Shown: in pieces, positions 49,576-59,377 of the stretch
Layout of the letters: each line of letters starts with the position of its first letter
Numbering within the stretch: the stretch's first letter is position 1
Source of the DNA: Pelagibacter sp047722505
GTDB lineage: Bacteria > Pseudomonadota > Alphaproteobacteria > Pelagibacterales > Pelagibacteraceae
Assembly (NCBI RefSeq): GCF_047722505.1
Contig: NZ_CP159814.1
Coordinates: 1,116,001 to 1,180,000, forward strand
DNA length: 64,000 nt
Reading direction: 5' to 3'
Made by a program: the position numbers and the translations under genes
The notes under the pieces: model-generated
Databases searched by the model: none
Told to the model about the DNA's origin: nothing
The model's input: only the letters and a program-made list of their open reading frames with translations

Positions 49576-49829
49576 GTCTGACCCTAACCCAACTCTAAAA
49601 TGAAGTCATCTTTTAAGTTCTTTTTGAAAATGACTTTTAGAGTAATGAACAATTTCAAAGTGGTTAAATAATTACCTATTTACCTAAATCTCATATTTGA
49701 GATTGATAATATTCGGCTAATCTTCGGTTGATATTCTAAAAACACGAAACGGCACGAAAAACCATTAATTAAGCTAGTAAAACAATAAGTGAATGAGAAT
49801 GTAATCCCACTCTTTTTTAAAAAGAATTC
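49576..49829. other. Non-coding stretch with repeat relics
   Basis: No gene seen. Holds the second 23-base direct repeat copy (49648-49670), a hairpin AATCTCA / TGAGATT around 49688-49705, and CACGAA boxes at 49743 and 49753. I looked for a tRNA or tmRNA end as attachment site and found none. Confidence 0.45.
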
Positions 49830-49861
49830 AAAGGCCATCTTTTTAGGTGGCCTTTTTTTTT
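49830..49861 (+). terminator. Strong terminator before the 37-residue gene
   Basis: Eleven-pair stem AAAGGCCATCT (49830-49840) with AGGTGGCCTTT (49845-49855), one G-U pair, four-base loop, nine T. No gene ends just before it on the plus strand, so it may end a small RNA from about 49680-49830 or be left over from the ancestral gene order. Confidence 0.8.
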
Positions 49862-49885
49862 GTTAAGCTGTTATAAGGTTAAGAT

Positions 49886-49999
49886 ATGTCAAAAAGATAC
49901 AGCGGAAAATCATTTAAAGATTCAAGCACTGCTAAAAAGCCAAAATTAAGCCTAAAAGAAAAAAGAAAAAATAAAAAAGAGAAATCTAAAAAGTCTTAG
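49886..49999 (+). CDS. 37-residue basic protein next to the helicase
   Basis: Begins MSKRYSGKSFKDSSTAKKPK and ends in a Lys/Glu-rich tail (KEKRKNKKEKSKKS). AAGG precedes the ATG. It overlaps the convergent helicase stop by four bases. Composition suggests RNA or ribosome contact. No family recognised. Confidence 0.45.
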   Translation: MSKRYSGKSFKDSSTAKKPKLSLKEKRKNKKEKSKKS

Positions 50000-51795
50000 A
50001 CTTTAGCTCTTTTTTGACTGTGTTTTTTGAAGGTAAAGCTTTTGGGTCTGTCACTTCTACTTTTAAACTTCTTCTTTCCATCAAAACTAGAGCTTTTTTT
50101 TTCTCCACTCGTTGATGAGCTTTCAGATGTTTTTTTTCCAAAATATTTAGGATTATTTGTGAAGCCTGTTGGTTTCGAGTCATCTTTTTTAGTAAAACTA
50201 GATTTTCCTTTATAACCAAAACTTTTTTTCTCTCCATCTCTTGATGATGAGCTAGATCTTCCATAACTAGATGGTTTTGATTTATCTCCAAAACTAGATT
50301 TTCCTTTATAACCAAAACTTTTTTTCTCTCCATCTCTTGATGATGAGCTAGATCTTCCATAACTAGATGGTTTTGATTTATCTCCAAAACTAGATTTTCC
50401 TTTATAACCAAAACTTTTTTTCTCTCCATCTCTTGATGATGAGCTAGATCTTCCATAACTAGATGGTTTTGATTTATCTCCAAAACTAGATTTTCCTTTA
50501 TAACCAAAACTTTTTTTCTCTCCATCTCTTGATGATGAGCTAGATGATTTTGATTTATAGCCAAAGCTTTTCTCTCCATCTCTTGATGATGAGCTAGATC
50601 TTCCATAACTAGATTTTTTTTCATCTCTGAATTTTCTTTTTTTATTGTATGGTGCTTTTCCTCTTTTACCACCTCTTGAATCTCCTCTTGCTCCACGTGG
50701 CGCAGGTTTAAAATTTGGATCAATTAATTTACTAATTTCGTTCCACATCGACCTATCATCTGGTGTAAGAAAAGTTAAAGCAGAACCTTCTGTTCCTGCT
50801 CTGGCAGTTCTTCCAATTCTATGAACATAGTCTTCTGGCACTTGTGGAAGATCATAATTTATTACATGCTGAATTAAAGGAATATCCAAACCTCTTGCAG
50901 CAACATCTGTTGCAATTAATATTCTCTTAAGACCTTTTCTGAATGAAGTAATTACGCGATCTCTTTTACTTTGACGAAGATCTCCGTGAATAGCATCGGC
51001 TGAATGGCCCTCTTCTTTAAGACGCTTAACCATTTTATCAGCACCTCTTTTAGTTTTAACAAAAACTAATATTGATCCTTTTCTTGCTATAAATTGGTCT
51101 ACTAGTTGATCGTATTTATTTTCTTTAAAAACCTGAAGGGTTTCTTGTTTAATCTTTGCAATAGGAACTGATGTTGATCCTGTTGAAATTCTTTGAGGTT
51201 TATTTAGATATCTTTCAGAAATTCTAACAATATTCTGAGGTAATGTTGCTGAAAATAATAAGGTTTGATGATCTTTTGGAACGAATTTTAAAATTAATTC
51301 TATTTGAGGGGTAAAACCCATATCCAGCATTCTATCAGTTTCATCTAATACTAAATATTTAGTAGCTGATAAATTTAAACTTTTTCTTTTTAAGTGATCG
51401 TTAATTCTTCCGGGGGTTCCAACAATTATTCTTGATCTATTACCTAGTTGTCTAAGTTGTTTTTGCATTGCCTCTCCACCAATAAGCAAGGCAGTTTTAA
51501 TATTAATTTTATCGCTAATAATACTCTTTATTGCAGCCATTACTTGAGTTGCAAGTTCTCTAGTTGGACACATAACTAATGCAAATGCATTTTTATCTAA
51601 TATTAATTTATTAATTAGAGGAACACTAAAAGCTAAAGTCTTTCCTGTTCCTGTTTGTGCTGTTCCTAAAATGTCTTTTCCCTCTAAAGCAACAGGTATT
51701 GCCATAGCCTGAATTGGTGTTGGTTTCGTAAACTTCATTTTTTCCAATGAATTCTTTAGCGAATCTTCTATTTTTAGTAATTTAAAGTTTTCCAT
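49996..51795 (-). CDS. DEAD-box RNA helicase, RhlE-like, with repeat tail
   Basis: 599 residues. Helicase core about 1-370: Q motif TKPTPIQAMAIP, motif I AQTGTGKT, motif II written DETD instead of DEAD (LVLDETDRML), motif III SAT, motif VI HRIGRTARAG. The C-terminal about 220 residues are a low-complexity tail of Ser/Arg/Gly/Lys with a 32-residue unit (contains SSYGRSSSSSRDGEKKSFGY) present in at least three perfect DNA copies. Such basic tails bind RNA and help cold-stress or ribosome work. A reading frame inside the tail on the same strand is a shadow. Confidence 0.95.
   Translation of the reverse strand: MENFKLLKIEDSLKNSLEKMKFTKPTPIQAMAIPVALEGKDILGTAQTGTGKTLAFSVPLINKLILDKNAFALVMCPTRELATQVMAAIKSIISDKINIKTALLIGGEAMQKQLRQLGNRSRIIVGTPGRINDHLKRKSLNLSATKYLVLDETDRMLDMGFTPQIELILKFVPKDHQTLLFSATLPQNIVRISERYLNKPQRISTGSTSVPIAKIKQETLQVFKENKYDQLVDQFIARKGSILVFVKTKRGADKMVKRLKEEGHSADAIHGDLRQSKRDRVITSFRKGLKRILIATDVAARGLDIPLIQHVINYDLPQVPEDYVHRIGRTARAGTEGSALTFLTPDDRSMWNEISKLIDPNFKPAPRGARGDSRGGKRGKAPYNKKRKFRDEKKSSYGRSSSSSRDGEKSFGYKSKSSSSSSRDGEKKSFGYKGKSSFGDKSKPSSYGRSSSSSRDGEKKSFGYKGKSSFGDKSKPSSYGRSSSSSRDGEKKSFGYKGKSSFGDKSKPSSYGRSSSSSRDGEKKSFGYKGKSSFTKKDDSKPTGFTNNPKYFGKKTSESSSTSGEKKSSSFDGKKKFKSRSDRPKSFTFKKHSQKRAKV
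50261..50540. repeat. 96-base perfect tandem repeat in the helicase gene
   Basis: Units begin at 50261, 50357 and 50453; the first two are identical and the third matches until about 50541. The length is a multiple of three, so copy change keeps the frame and alters the tail by 32 residues. A partial related unit lies near 50560-50620. Confidence 0.85.
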
Positions 51796-51990
51796 TTAGG
51801 TATTTAGATTTTTTAAAATTTAAGGAGATATGCTCTTAATCCTTTAATATGTCTAATTTATACAGGGATATTTATACGTTTTTTTAATAATCACAAGAAG
51901 CTAATTTTTTATTAAAATAGCTTTAATAAGAAAATAATGGGTTTTTTTAAGTTTTCAAATGACTCAATTAATGTATAAGAGCGTCAAATT

Positions 51991-53817
51991 ATGAGTAACA
52001 ATATTCGAAACATCACAATTATAGCTCACGTTGACCATGGTAAGACAACCATGATTGATAATCTAATGAAGCAAAGTGGTTCATTTAGAGAAAATGAAGT
52101 GGTGGATGAAAGATTGATGGACTCTGGTGAGTTGGAAAAAGAAAGAGGAATTACTATTCTAGCTAAACCTGCTTCTATTGATTGGCAAAATACGAGAGTT
52201 AATATTATTGATACACCAGGTCACAGAGATTTTGCAGCTGAAGTAGAGCGTGTTTTAAGTATGGCCGATGGTGCTTTATTATTAATTGATTCTGCGGAAG
52301 GTGTAATGCCACAAACAAAATTTGTACTAGCAAAAGCTCTTAAGCAAGGGTTAAAGCCGATTGTTGTAATTAACAAACTAGATAAAGCCGATCAAAGAGC
52401 TAATGAAGTTTTAGATGAAACATTTGACTTATTTGTAAGTTTAGATGCAAACGAGGAACAATTAGACTTTCCAGTTATGTACGCAAGTGGTAGATCTGGA
52501 TGGGCAGACAAAGAAGTGGATGGCCCAAGAGAAAATCTACACCCATTATTAGATTTAATTCTAGAACATGTTAAGCCAGCAGACCTTGATAAAACTAAAC
52601 CTTTCGCAATGCTATCTACTTTATTATATGCAGATAGTTTCTTGGGCAGAAGTTTAGTTGGAAAGATATCTCAAGGAACAGCAAAAGCTAATCAACCTAT
52701 TAAGGCAATAAATCTTAAAGGTGAGAAAGTTGATGAAGGTAGATTAACTAAAATTTTTAGATACGAAGGAACAAAGAAAGTACCCATTGAAGTTGGTGAA
52801 GCAGGAGACATTGTTGTAATTGCAGGTTTAGAAAAAGCTAACGTAGCAGATACAATTTGTGATCTTGAAGTAAACGATCCACTTCCAGCAACTCCAATAG
52901 ATCCTCCAACTATGTCTATTACTATAAGTGTAAATAGCTCACCTTTAGCTGGAACAGAAGGTAAAAAATTAACAAGCACTCAAATCAGAGATAGATTGGT
53001 CACTGAAGCGCAAAACAATGTTGGAATTTCTTTTTCTCAAAATGCAAACGTAGATGCTTTTGTAATTAGTGGTCGTGGTGAGTTAATGCTTGAAATCTTA
53101 CTGACACAAATGAGACGTGAAGGTTTTGAAATGACAGTAAGTCCTCCAAAGGTTTTATACCAAAAAGATGAGGGTGGAAATAGAATGGAGCCGATTGAAG
53201 AAATTACTGTTGATGTAGATGAAGAGTTCTCATCAAAAATTATTGATTCAATGAATAGAAGAAAAGGTAAATTACTCGATCTTAAAGATACAGGAAAAGA
53301 TAAAAAAAGATTAATCTTTCACGCGCCAACTAGAGGCTTGATGGGTTACACAAGTAGATTTTTAACTTTAACAAAAGGTACTGGTGTAATTAACAGAATC
53401 TTCCATGGTTATGGAAAATTTGAAGGTGAGATGGATGGTAGAAAAAATGGTGCTTTAATTTCAATGGCAAACGGAAAAGCTGTTGCATTTGCAATATTTA
53501 ACTTACAGGCGAGAGGTGAGATGTTTGTAACTCATAATGATCCTGTTTATGAAGGAATGATTGTTGGATTAGCCCCAAAAGCTGGTGATATGATTATTAA
53601 CGTTATGAAGGGTAAGCAGTTAACCAACATGAGAACTCAAGGAACTGACGAAAACGTTGTACTAACTCCAGTAAGACAAATGTCAATTGCAGAACAGCTA
53701 AGTATGTTAAACACTGATGAGGCGTTAGAAATTACCCCTAAATCTCTTAGATTAAGAAAAGCAATTCTTAATCCTAATGATAGAAAAAAGAACGAAAAAT
53801 CGTCAACACCTCTTTAA
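51991..53817 (+). CDS. typA: GTPase TypA/BipA
   Basis: Ribosome-binding translational GTPase of 608 residues. G1 AHVDHGKTT, G2 region with RGITI, G3 DTPGHRDF and G4 NKLDKAD are intact; the later SGRGELMLEIL and the C-terminal domain are full length. A 195-base gap separates it from the divergent helicase gene; both relate to cold growth and ribosome assembly in other bacteria. Confidence 0.97.
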   Translation: MSNNIRNITIIAHVDHGKTTMIDNLMKQSGSFRENEVVDERLMDSGELEKERGITILAKPASIDWQNTRVNIIDTPGHRDFAAEVERVLSMADGALLLIDSAEGVMPQTKFVLAKALKQGLKPIVVINKLDKADQRANEVLDETFDLFVSLDANEEQLDFPVMYASGRSGWADKEVDGPRENLHPLLDLILEHVKPADLDKTKPFAMLSTLLYADSFLGRSLVGKISQGTAKANQPIKAINLKGEKVDEGRLTKIFRYEGTKKVPIEVGEAGDIVVIAGLEKANVADTICDLEVNDPLPATPIDPPTMSITISVNSSPLAGTEGKKLTSTQIRDRLVTEAQNNVGISFSQNANVDAFVISGRGELMLEILLTQMRREGFEMTVSPPKVLYQKDEGGNRMEPIEEITVDVDEEFSSKIIDSMNRRKGKLLDLKDTGKDKKRLIFHAPTRGLMGYTSRFLTLTKGTGVINRIFHGYGKFEGEMDGRKNGALISMANGKAVAFAIFNLQARGEMFVTHNDPVYEGMIVGLAPKAGDMIINVMKGKQLTNMRTQGTDENVVLTPVRQMSIAEQLSMLNTDEALEITPKSLRLRKAILNPNDRKKNEKSSTPL

Positions 53818-54509
53818 TTAAAAAACTTTCCAACAATAAATAAACTAAGAGCAACAGCTGGTCCAATTCCAAAAGCAAATAATAAAGTTCCAACTCCTAC
53901 TGTACCACCCAAATACCAACCGATAGACATCACTGTAATTTCAAGAAAAGCTCTAACGATAGCAATCGGTAAATTTGTTTTTTTTTGCAAACCAACCATT
54001 AGTCCATCTCTTGGTCCAGCTCCTAAATTAGCCACTAGATAAATACCACCACCAAGCCCTACTGTGAGTACCGCTATAATGGCCAAAAGTATTTGATAAA
54101 TATAATTTTCAGGTGTTGGCACAAATTTTATGCAGACATCAATCATCAAACCAATAATTATTGCATTTAAGATTGTTCCAATTCCAGGTATTTGTTTTAA
54201 AGGTAACCACAACAGTAAAACAGCAATGCTTATAAATATAGTTATTATTCCAGTAGAAAAATCAACATTCAATGCAATACCTTGTGCAAGAACAGACCAA
54301 GGTGAGGCTCCAGCAAAAGAGACAATTAATAATCCCTCACCTAAACCAAATAAAGTTAATCCAAGACACAAAAAGAAGAAAGTTGAAATTTTTGGTTTAA
54401 GATTTAATGGTTTTTCAGAACTCCAATAAACTTTGGGAATATTTTTGATTTTCAAGAACATTTTTAATAAATTACTTCTTTTAAAATTAAAGTCTATTAT
54501 TGTTAACAC
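53814..54509 (-). CDS. YczE/YitT-like membrane protein
   Basis: 231 residues with five to six helices. Blocks typical of YczE-type proteins: GEGLLIVSFAGASPWSVLAQGIA, GIGTILNAIIIGLMID, NLGAGPRDGLMVGLQ and GTLLFAFGIGPAVALSL. Function unknown. An in-frame ATG at codon 17 could be the true start, since the first 16 residues are hydrophilic and not typical. Overlaps typA by four bases at the 3' ends. Confidence 0.82.
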   Translation of the reverse strand: MLTIIDFNFKRSNLLKMFLKIKNIPKVYWSSEKPLNLKPKISTFFFLCLGLTLFGLGEGLLIVSFAGASPWSVLAQGIALNVDFSTGIITIFISIAVLLLWLPLKQIPGIGTILNAIIIGLMIDVCIKFVPTPENYIYQILLAIIAVLTVGLGGGIYLVANLGAGPRDGLMVGLQKKTNLPIAIVRAFLEITVMSIGWYLGGTVGVGTLLFAFGIGPAVALSLFIVGKFFN

Positions 54510-54512
54510 TTT

Positions 54513-55193
54513 ATGAAAAAATTTTTTATACTAATTTTTTTTTTAACGTATTCACTTAGCTCTAATGCCCACATGGCGCATTATAATAAATTTAATAAAA
54601 TTGAAATGGAGATTTTAAAAGATGGTGAAGTTATTGGCTATAATTACTATTTTTTTAAAAAGGATGGAGATAAGACAACAGTCACAAATCAAATTAAGTT
54701 TACAGTAAAGTTATTTGGAGCAACAATTTTTGAAATTGAAGGGTACGGAGAGGAAAAATATATTAAAGATAAATTGATTTCTTTTAATTCTAAAACACTT
54801 CAAAATGATAAAGAAAAATATGTAGATTTAGAATTTAATGAACAAACAGATAAATTTGATATTCAGGGTTCTTCCTATAGTGGTGTGGCATCAACAAAAA
54901 ACGTAATTGGAAACTGGTGGAGCCACAAAATTTTACAAACTGATAGTCAAATTAGCCCAGTATCAGGTAGTGTCAAAGAACAGGTAGTAACGTTTATTGG
55001 TAAAGAAGAAATTGAACTTTATGGTAAAACTTATGAGGTAGATCATTTTAAATTAACCTCAAAAGACATGTCTTTACCAAAAGATAAAAGACTTAATTTT
55101 GATATATGGTTTAATAAAAAAAATTCATTAATTTTAAAAGTTACTTATTCTAGACTAGGAAATTGGGAATATAAGGTTAAAAAGTTTGAATAA
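54513..55193 (+). CDS. DUF6134-like secreted protein
   Basis: 226 residues: signal peptide about 1-19 (ending SSNAHMA) and a beta-rich domain with VIGYNYYFFKKDGDKTTVTN and NWWSHKILQTDSQISPVSG, resembling DUF6134. Divergent from the YczE-like gene by three bases. Probably periplasmic; function unknown. Confidence 0.7.
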   Translation: MKKFFILIFFLTYSLSSNAHMAHYNKFNKIEMEILKDGEVIGYNYYFFKKDGDKTTVTNQIKFTVKLFGATIFEIEGYGEEKYIKDKLISFNSKTLQNDKEKYVDLEFNEQTDKFDIQGSSYSGVASTKNVIGNWWSHKILQTDSQISPVSGSVKEQVVTFIGKEEIELYGKTYEVDHFKLTSKDMSLPKDKRLNFDIWFNKKNSLILKVTYSRLGNWEYKVKKFE

Positions 55194-55195
55194 AG

Positions 55196-56167
55196 CTATT
55201 TATTTATTTTATTAAAAAGATCTTGAGCACTTATCCATCCCGACTCTAGCCTGGGTCCAACAAACCAATCCGCACAAACTCCAAATTTTAAAGAAGAATT
55301 CCAATAGCTTTTAACACTCAAAGGTTTTGAGTTAGATGAATATTTCCAGCCATGATTTAATGAAAATAAAACTTTAGTTTTTTTGATGCCTGTAAGTTTA
55401 AAAAACTGCTCAATCATAATCTTAGTGTTCAATTTTTTATTTTCTTGATTTTTATCAATTTTTTTATTTGCCCATAAGTAAGTGCTCTGCAAGGTCCAAA
55501 GATCATTTTTACTTTTAAAGCGCATTTTACTATTTTCATTTCCAGCCCAACCTAAAATTTTATCATTAAAAAAATAACTACTAATATTAGGTTTGCTTTT
55601 TTTTGTGGTCATCATGACTGTTATATTTGCATCCATTTTTATTTTTTGATTAATAAATGAATGTTTAATATATTTTTTTGAAAGTTTTTTTAATTGAGGA
55701 AATGGACAGGTTAGTATCAATGATTTATATAATTTTTTTGATCCATCAGAAAAATATATTTCCCACACTTTATTTTTATTAAAGATTTTAATAACCTCAC
55801 TATTAAAATTGCAGTTGATATCTTTTAATAGATATTTGCTGATTGCGTTGTTACCCTTTTTTCCAATTATCTTAATATGTTTTTTGTCTTCTTTCTTATC
55901 AGTATTTAAAAATAAATGTTTTCCTGGCCATTTTTTAACAATTTTTTCTGAAATTAAACTTTTTATAAATTTTTTAAATTCATCACTTTTTGGTGAAATA
56001 TATTGAACACCATGATCAAAGCTTTCATTCTTGTTAAGCTTTTTATTAGATGATCTTCCTCCAATTCCTCTGGCCTTGTCATAAACATCTAGTGAAAATT
56101 TTTTACTAAGTGCTTTAGCAATTGTTGAGCCTGAAATACCAGACCCAATTATACAGAAATCCTTCAT
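55196..56167 (-). CDS. FAD-dependent oxidoreductase, renalase-like
   Basis: 323 residues with N-terminal dinucleotide motif CIIGSGISGSTIAKAL, then DKARGIGGRSSN and DHGVQYISPKS, the pattern of small renalase-like amine oxidoreductases. C-terminal GVCADWFVGPRLESGWISA is the second FAD contact. Substrate unknown. Overlaps the start of the tldE reading frame by four bases. Confidence 0.85.
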   Translation of the reverse strand: MKDFCIIGSGISGSTIAKALSKKFSLDVYDKARGIGGRSSNKKLNKNESFDHGVQYISPKSDEFKKFIKSLISEKIVKKWPGKHLFLNTDKKEDKKHIKIIGKKGNNAISKYLLKDINCNFNSEVIKIFNKNKVWEIYFSDGSKKLYKSLILTCPFPQLKKLSKKYIKHSFINQKIKMDANITVMMTTKKSKPNISSYFFNDKILGWAGNENSKMRFKSKNDLWTLQSTYLWANKKIDKNQENKKLNTKIMIEQFFKLTGIKKTKVLFSLNHGWKYSSNSKPLSVKSYWNSSLKFGVCADWFVGPRLESGWISAQDLFNKINK

Positions 56168-57483
56168 TTCCCAGCAACAACCATACCTTCTATCAACATT
56201 GTTGGTGCATTCGTTGAGTATTTAAACTCAAGATCGTCTGCCAGTGTTATGTTCTTAAATATATCTTTAAAATTTCCAGCTATTGTGATTTCACTAACGG
56301 GATATTTAAATATTCCATCCTCAACCATAAACCCATTAGCACCAACTGAATAATCTCCTGTAACTAGATTACTTCCATGTCCAATTGTTTCTGTAATATA
56401 AAGAGTTCTTGAGTTTAGTTTTAAAAGATTTTTATATGAGATAGAACCTTTTTCAAAATATAAATTACTTGTTCCACCACTTCTACCATTTGACTTAAGA
56501 TTTAATTTTTTCCCGTTATAAGTATCTACTAAATAATGCTTTAAAACACCTTGATCTACTAATTTTAATTCATCAGTTTTCACTCCTTCAGAATCAAAAT
56601 ATCTTGATCCTAATCCTTTGACTATATTGGGTTTATCAAAAATATTTATTGAAGACGTAAAAATTTCTTCATTAATTTTATCTTTTAAAAAGGATGTACC
56701 TCTTGCAATAGATGAAGCAGATATTGCACTTGCAAAAGCACTCAATATTCCTTTCGAAATTCTTCTATCAAAAACAATACTAATTTTTTCACTTTCTATT
56801 TTTCTTGGATTTAATTTTTGTAATGTTTTCTTTGCAGCTATTGTTCCAATTTGGCTTGGCTTCAACATATCATTAAGATGACAAGTGCTGGTAAATTCAT
56901 AATCTCTCTCCATTTTATTATTAGAATCTTTTGCTACAGCAACGCATGATGCTGAAAAGGAAGAAGACTTATAACCGTTTAAAAAGCCATCACTGCTTGC
57001 TAATATAAAATTTGATTTTGACTCGGAGAAACCAGTTTCCGTATTAATGATTTCTTTTTTTTTAAATACAGCCTCTTCTACTTCTTTTAAATATTCAATT
57101 TTTTCATCATTCTCTATATGGTCATCATCATATAAATTTAGATCATTAATTTTATTAGCCAATAAGTCTTTATCTGGTAATGAATTATGCTCATCTTCTG
57201 GAGTAATTTTTGTTGTCTCAATACATCTTTCTACCAACGTCTTGATATTTTCTTCTGTAAGATTTGAAGAAGAGATACTTGATTTTTTTTTGTTAATATA
57301 AGTTGTAAGACTAACACCTAGGCTATCCGATCTATCAGATTCGTCTAATTTTTTATTTCTAAAGTTTACTGTTTCTGAGATTGAGTGCATAACAGCTGCA
57401 CTTGAATCTGTTGCTCCAAGTTTTTTTGCTAAATCTATACAAAAAGAAGCTGTTTTTGTTAAATAATCTTGATCTTTAACCAT
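56164..57483 (-). CDS. tldE: TldE/PmbA family protein
   Basis: 439 residues, partner of TldD in the heterodimeric metalloprotease that trims peptides such as microcin precursors and unfolded helical peptides. Typical blocks are RNKKLDESDRSDSLGVSL, GTSFLKDKINEEIF and the C-terminal VTGDYSVGANGFMVEDG. As expected it lacks the HExxxH zinc motif. Five bases after tldD. Confidence 0.93.
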   Translation of the reverse strand: MVKDQDYLTKTASFCIDLAKKLGATDSSAAVMHSISETVNFRNKKLDESDRSDSLGVSLTTYINKKKSSISSSNLTEENIKTLVERCIETTKITPEDEHNSLPDKDLLANKINDLNLYDDDHIENDEKIEYLKEVEEAVFKKKEIINTETGFSESKSNFILASSDGFLNGYKSSSFSASCVAVAKDSNNKMERDYEFTSTCHLNDMLKPSQIGTIAAKKTLQKLNPRKIESEKISIVFDRRISKGILSAFASAISASSIARGTSFLKDKINEEIFTSSINIFDKPNIVKGLGSRYFDSEGVKTDELKLVDQGVLKHYLVDTYNGKKLNLKSNGRSGGTSNLYFEKGSISYKNLLKLNSRTLYITETIGHGSNLVTGDYSVGANGFMVEDGIFKYPVSEITIAGNFKDIFKNITLADDLEFKYSTNAPTMLIEGMVVAGK

Positions 57484-57488
57484 ATGAT

Positions 57489-58901
57489 TTATAATTGAGT
57501 TCCGCCAACAGTCATTTTGTCAATTAAGATAGATGGCTGTGCCACGCCTACTGGAACACCTTGCCCAGCTTTTCCACAAGTTCCAATGCCTGGGTCGAGC
57601 ATCATGTTATTTCCAACTAATGAAACCTCTTTTAAAATTGAAGGACCATCGCCAATTAACGTTGCTCCCTTAATAGGTGATCCAATTTTACCGTTAATAA
57701 TTTCATAAGCTTCTGTACAATTAAATACAAATTTTCCAGAAGTAATATCCACTTGCCCACCACCAAAACTAACTGCAAATATTCCTTTATCAACCGATTT
57801 AATCATCTCTTCTTGAGAATATTTTCCATTTAACATCATGGTATTTCTCATTCTTGGGAGAACAACATGTTTGTAACTTTCTCGTCTTCCACTACCTGTG
57901 GATCTTGTATTCATCAATCTAGCATTAAGCCGATCTTGCATAAAATTTTTTAATATGCCATTTTCTATTAAAACAGTTTTTTCAGTTGGTGTCCCCTCAT
58001 CATCTATTGTTAAACTTCCTCTTCTGTTATGCAGAGTTCCATCATCAACAATAGTAACACCTTCAGTGGCAACTCTTTGACCCATTAAATTATGAAAAGC
58101 AGATGTTTTTTTTCTATTAAAGTCACCTTCAAGGCCATGTCCTATAGCTTCATGAATAAGTATTGCTGGCCAACCTGATCCTAAAACAACTTTCATTTCT
58201 CCTGCTGGCGCCGGTTTACTTTCAAGGTTTACTGAGGCAATTCTAAATGCTTCATCACATACTTTTTTCCAATTATCATCTTTAAGGTATTCATCATAAG
58301 ATTGTCTTCCACCAATTCCATAAACTCCTGTTTCTTTTTTTCCATCTTTCTCAAGCATGACTGAAACATTAAAACGAATTAAAGGTCTAACATCTGTTAA
58401 AACTTCACCTCCAGATCTTATAATTTCTATAGATTTATGTTCACCTGCAAAACTTGCAGTGACTTGTTGCACCATTCCACCTTTGGCTCTCGTATAGTTG
58501 TTAACTTCTTTTAAAAGATCCAATTTAGATTGTAGTGATTTTTCTTCTATTGGATTAACATCTTTATAAAATTTTTCATTAGATTGTGGAATTTCATGAT
58601 TGTAGATACCTTTTTGAGATTTTAATGTTGAGCTTAGATTATTGGCGGATTGTTTTAATGATTTTTTTGAAATTTCATTTGAATGAGAATAAGCTACTAC
58701 TTCGCCAGTTACGGCTCTTAAGCCATATCCTAGATCAGAACTATAACTGGAACTCTTTATTTTATCATCATCAAGTATAATAGATTCGCTTTTAGAATTT
58801 TCTAAGTAAAGTTCACCATCATCACAATTATTTAATGTTTCTGAAATAATACTTTCCGCATCTTTTCTTGATAGATCTGTTTTAGTAAAAAAATCACTCA
58901 T
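57489..58901 (-). CDS. tldD: Metalloprotease TldD
   Basis: About 470 residues. The zinc motif HEAIGHGLEGD is visible, with GRRESYKHVVLPRMRNT and the C-terminal GTCGKAGQGVPVGVAQPS. The ATG at 58901 is used; a TTG three codons earlier is also open, and neither has a clear ribosome-binding site. Forms a pair with tldE. Confidence 0.95.
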   Translation of the reverse strand: MSDFFTKTDLSRKDAESIISETLNNCDDGELYLENSKSESIILDDDKIKSSSYSSDLGYGLRAVTGEVVAYSHSNEISKKSLKQSANNLSSTLKSQKGIYNHEIPQSNEKFYKDVNPIEEKSLQSKLDLLKEVNNYTRAKGGMVQQVTASFAGEHKSIEIIRSGGEVLTDVRPLIRFNVSVMLEKDGKKETGVYGIGGRQSYDEYLKDDNWKKVCDEAFRIASVNLESKPAPAGEMKVVLGSGWPAILIHEAIGHGLEGDFNRKKTSAFHNLMGQRVATEGVTIVDDGTLHNRRGSLTIDDEGTPTEKTVLIENGILKNFMQDRLNARLMNTRSTGSGRRESYKHVVLPRMRNTMMLNGKYSQEEMIKSVDKGIFAVSFGGGQVDITSGKFVFNCTEAYEIINGKIGSPIKGATLIGDGPSILKEVSLVGNNMMLDPGIGTCGKAGQGVPVGVAQPSILIDKMTVGGTQL

Positions 58902-59011
58902 AGGTAACAAATAATAGTTATAATTATTTTTTCAATTGTCGTATTTCGCACATATACAATCTATCGGATTCTCTATAATTTTAGGAATAAATTAAAAAAA
59001 AGGACAATATA

Positions 59012-59374
59012 ATGAAAAAATTTGATGAATTAATGAACGTTTCTAACGAAATACAAAATATTTCGGTTGATGAAGCTAAAGAAAAACTAAATGACCCAAA
59101 TGTGCAATTTGTAGACGTAAGAGATAAAGATAGTTTTGAGTCAGAAACTATTGGTAATGCTTTAAATTTAGAAAGAGGCTTATTAGAGTTTTATCTTGCT
59201 GATGGAAGTCCTTTAGAAAATGAAATGTTTAAGAAAAATCCTGATAAAGAATATATAGTTTTTTGTGGTCTTGGAGGTCAAAGCACACTTGCAACAAAAA
59301 CTATGAAAGAAATGGGAATAAAAAATGTTAAAAATATGACTGGTGGAATGACAGCTTGGAAAGATAAGAAATAG
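59012..59374 (+). CDS. Rhodanese-like sulfurtransferase
   Basis: 120-residue single rhodanese domain. The catalytic loop is VFCGLGGQST with cysteine 95 or near it; FVDVRDKDSFESETIGNALN is the other family block. The six-residue loop CGLGGQ is the size usual for sulfurtransferases. Three bases before a thiol-disulfide-like gene; likely co-transcribed. Confidence 0.92.
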   Translation: MKKFDELMNVSNEIQNISVDEAKEKLNDPNVQFVDVRDKDSFESETIGNALNLERGLLEFYLADGSPLENEMFKKNPDKEYIVFCGLGGQSTLATKTMKEMGIKNVKNMTGGMTAWKDKK

Positions 59375-59377
59375 ATT

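Noticed and set aside
48640..49830. tRNA or tmRNA as attachment site
   Set aside because: Stretches such as GAGTTAAAATCCTCGGT resemble a T arm but no acceptor, D or anticodon arm can be built around them.
49986..50723. 245-codon minus-strand frame rich in LAHHQEMERKKVLVIK repeats
   Set aside because: It is the alternative frame of the 96-base repeat in the helicase tail; the in-phase helicase frame explains it.
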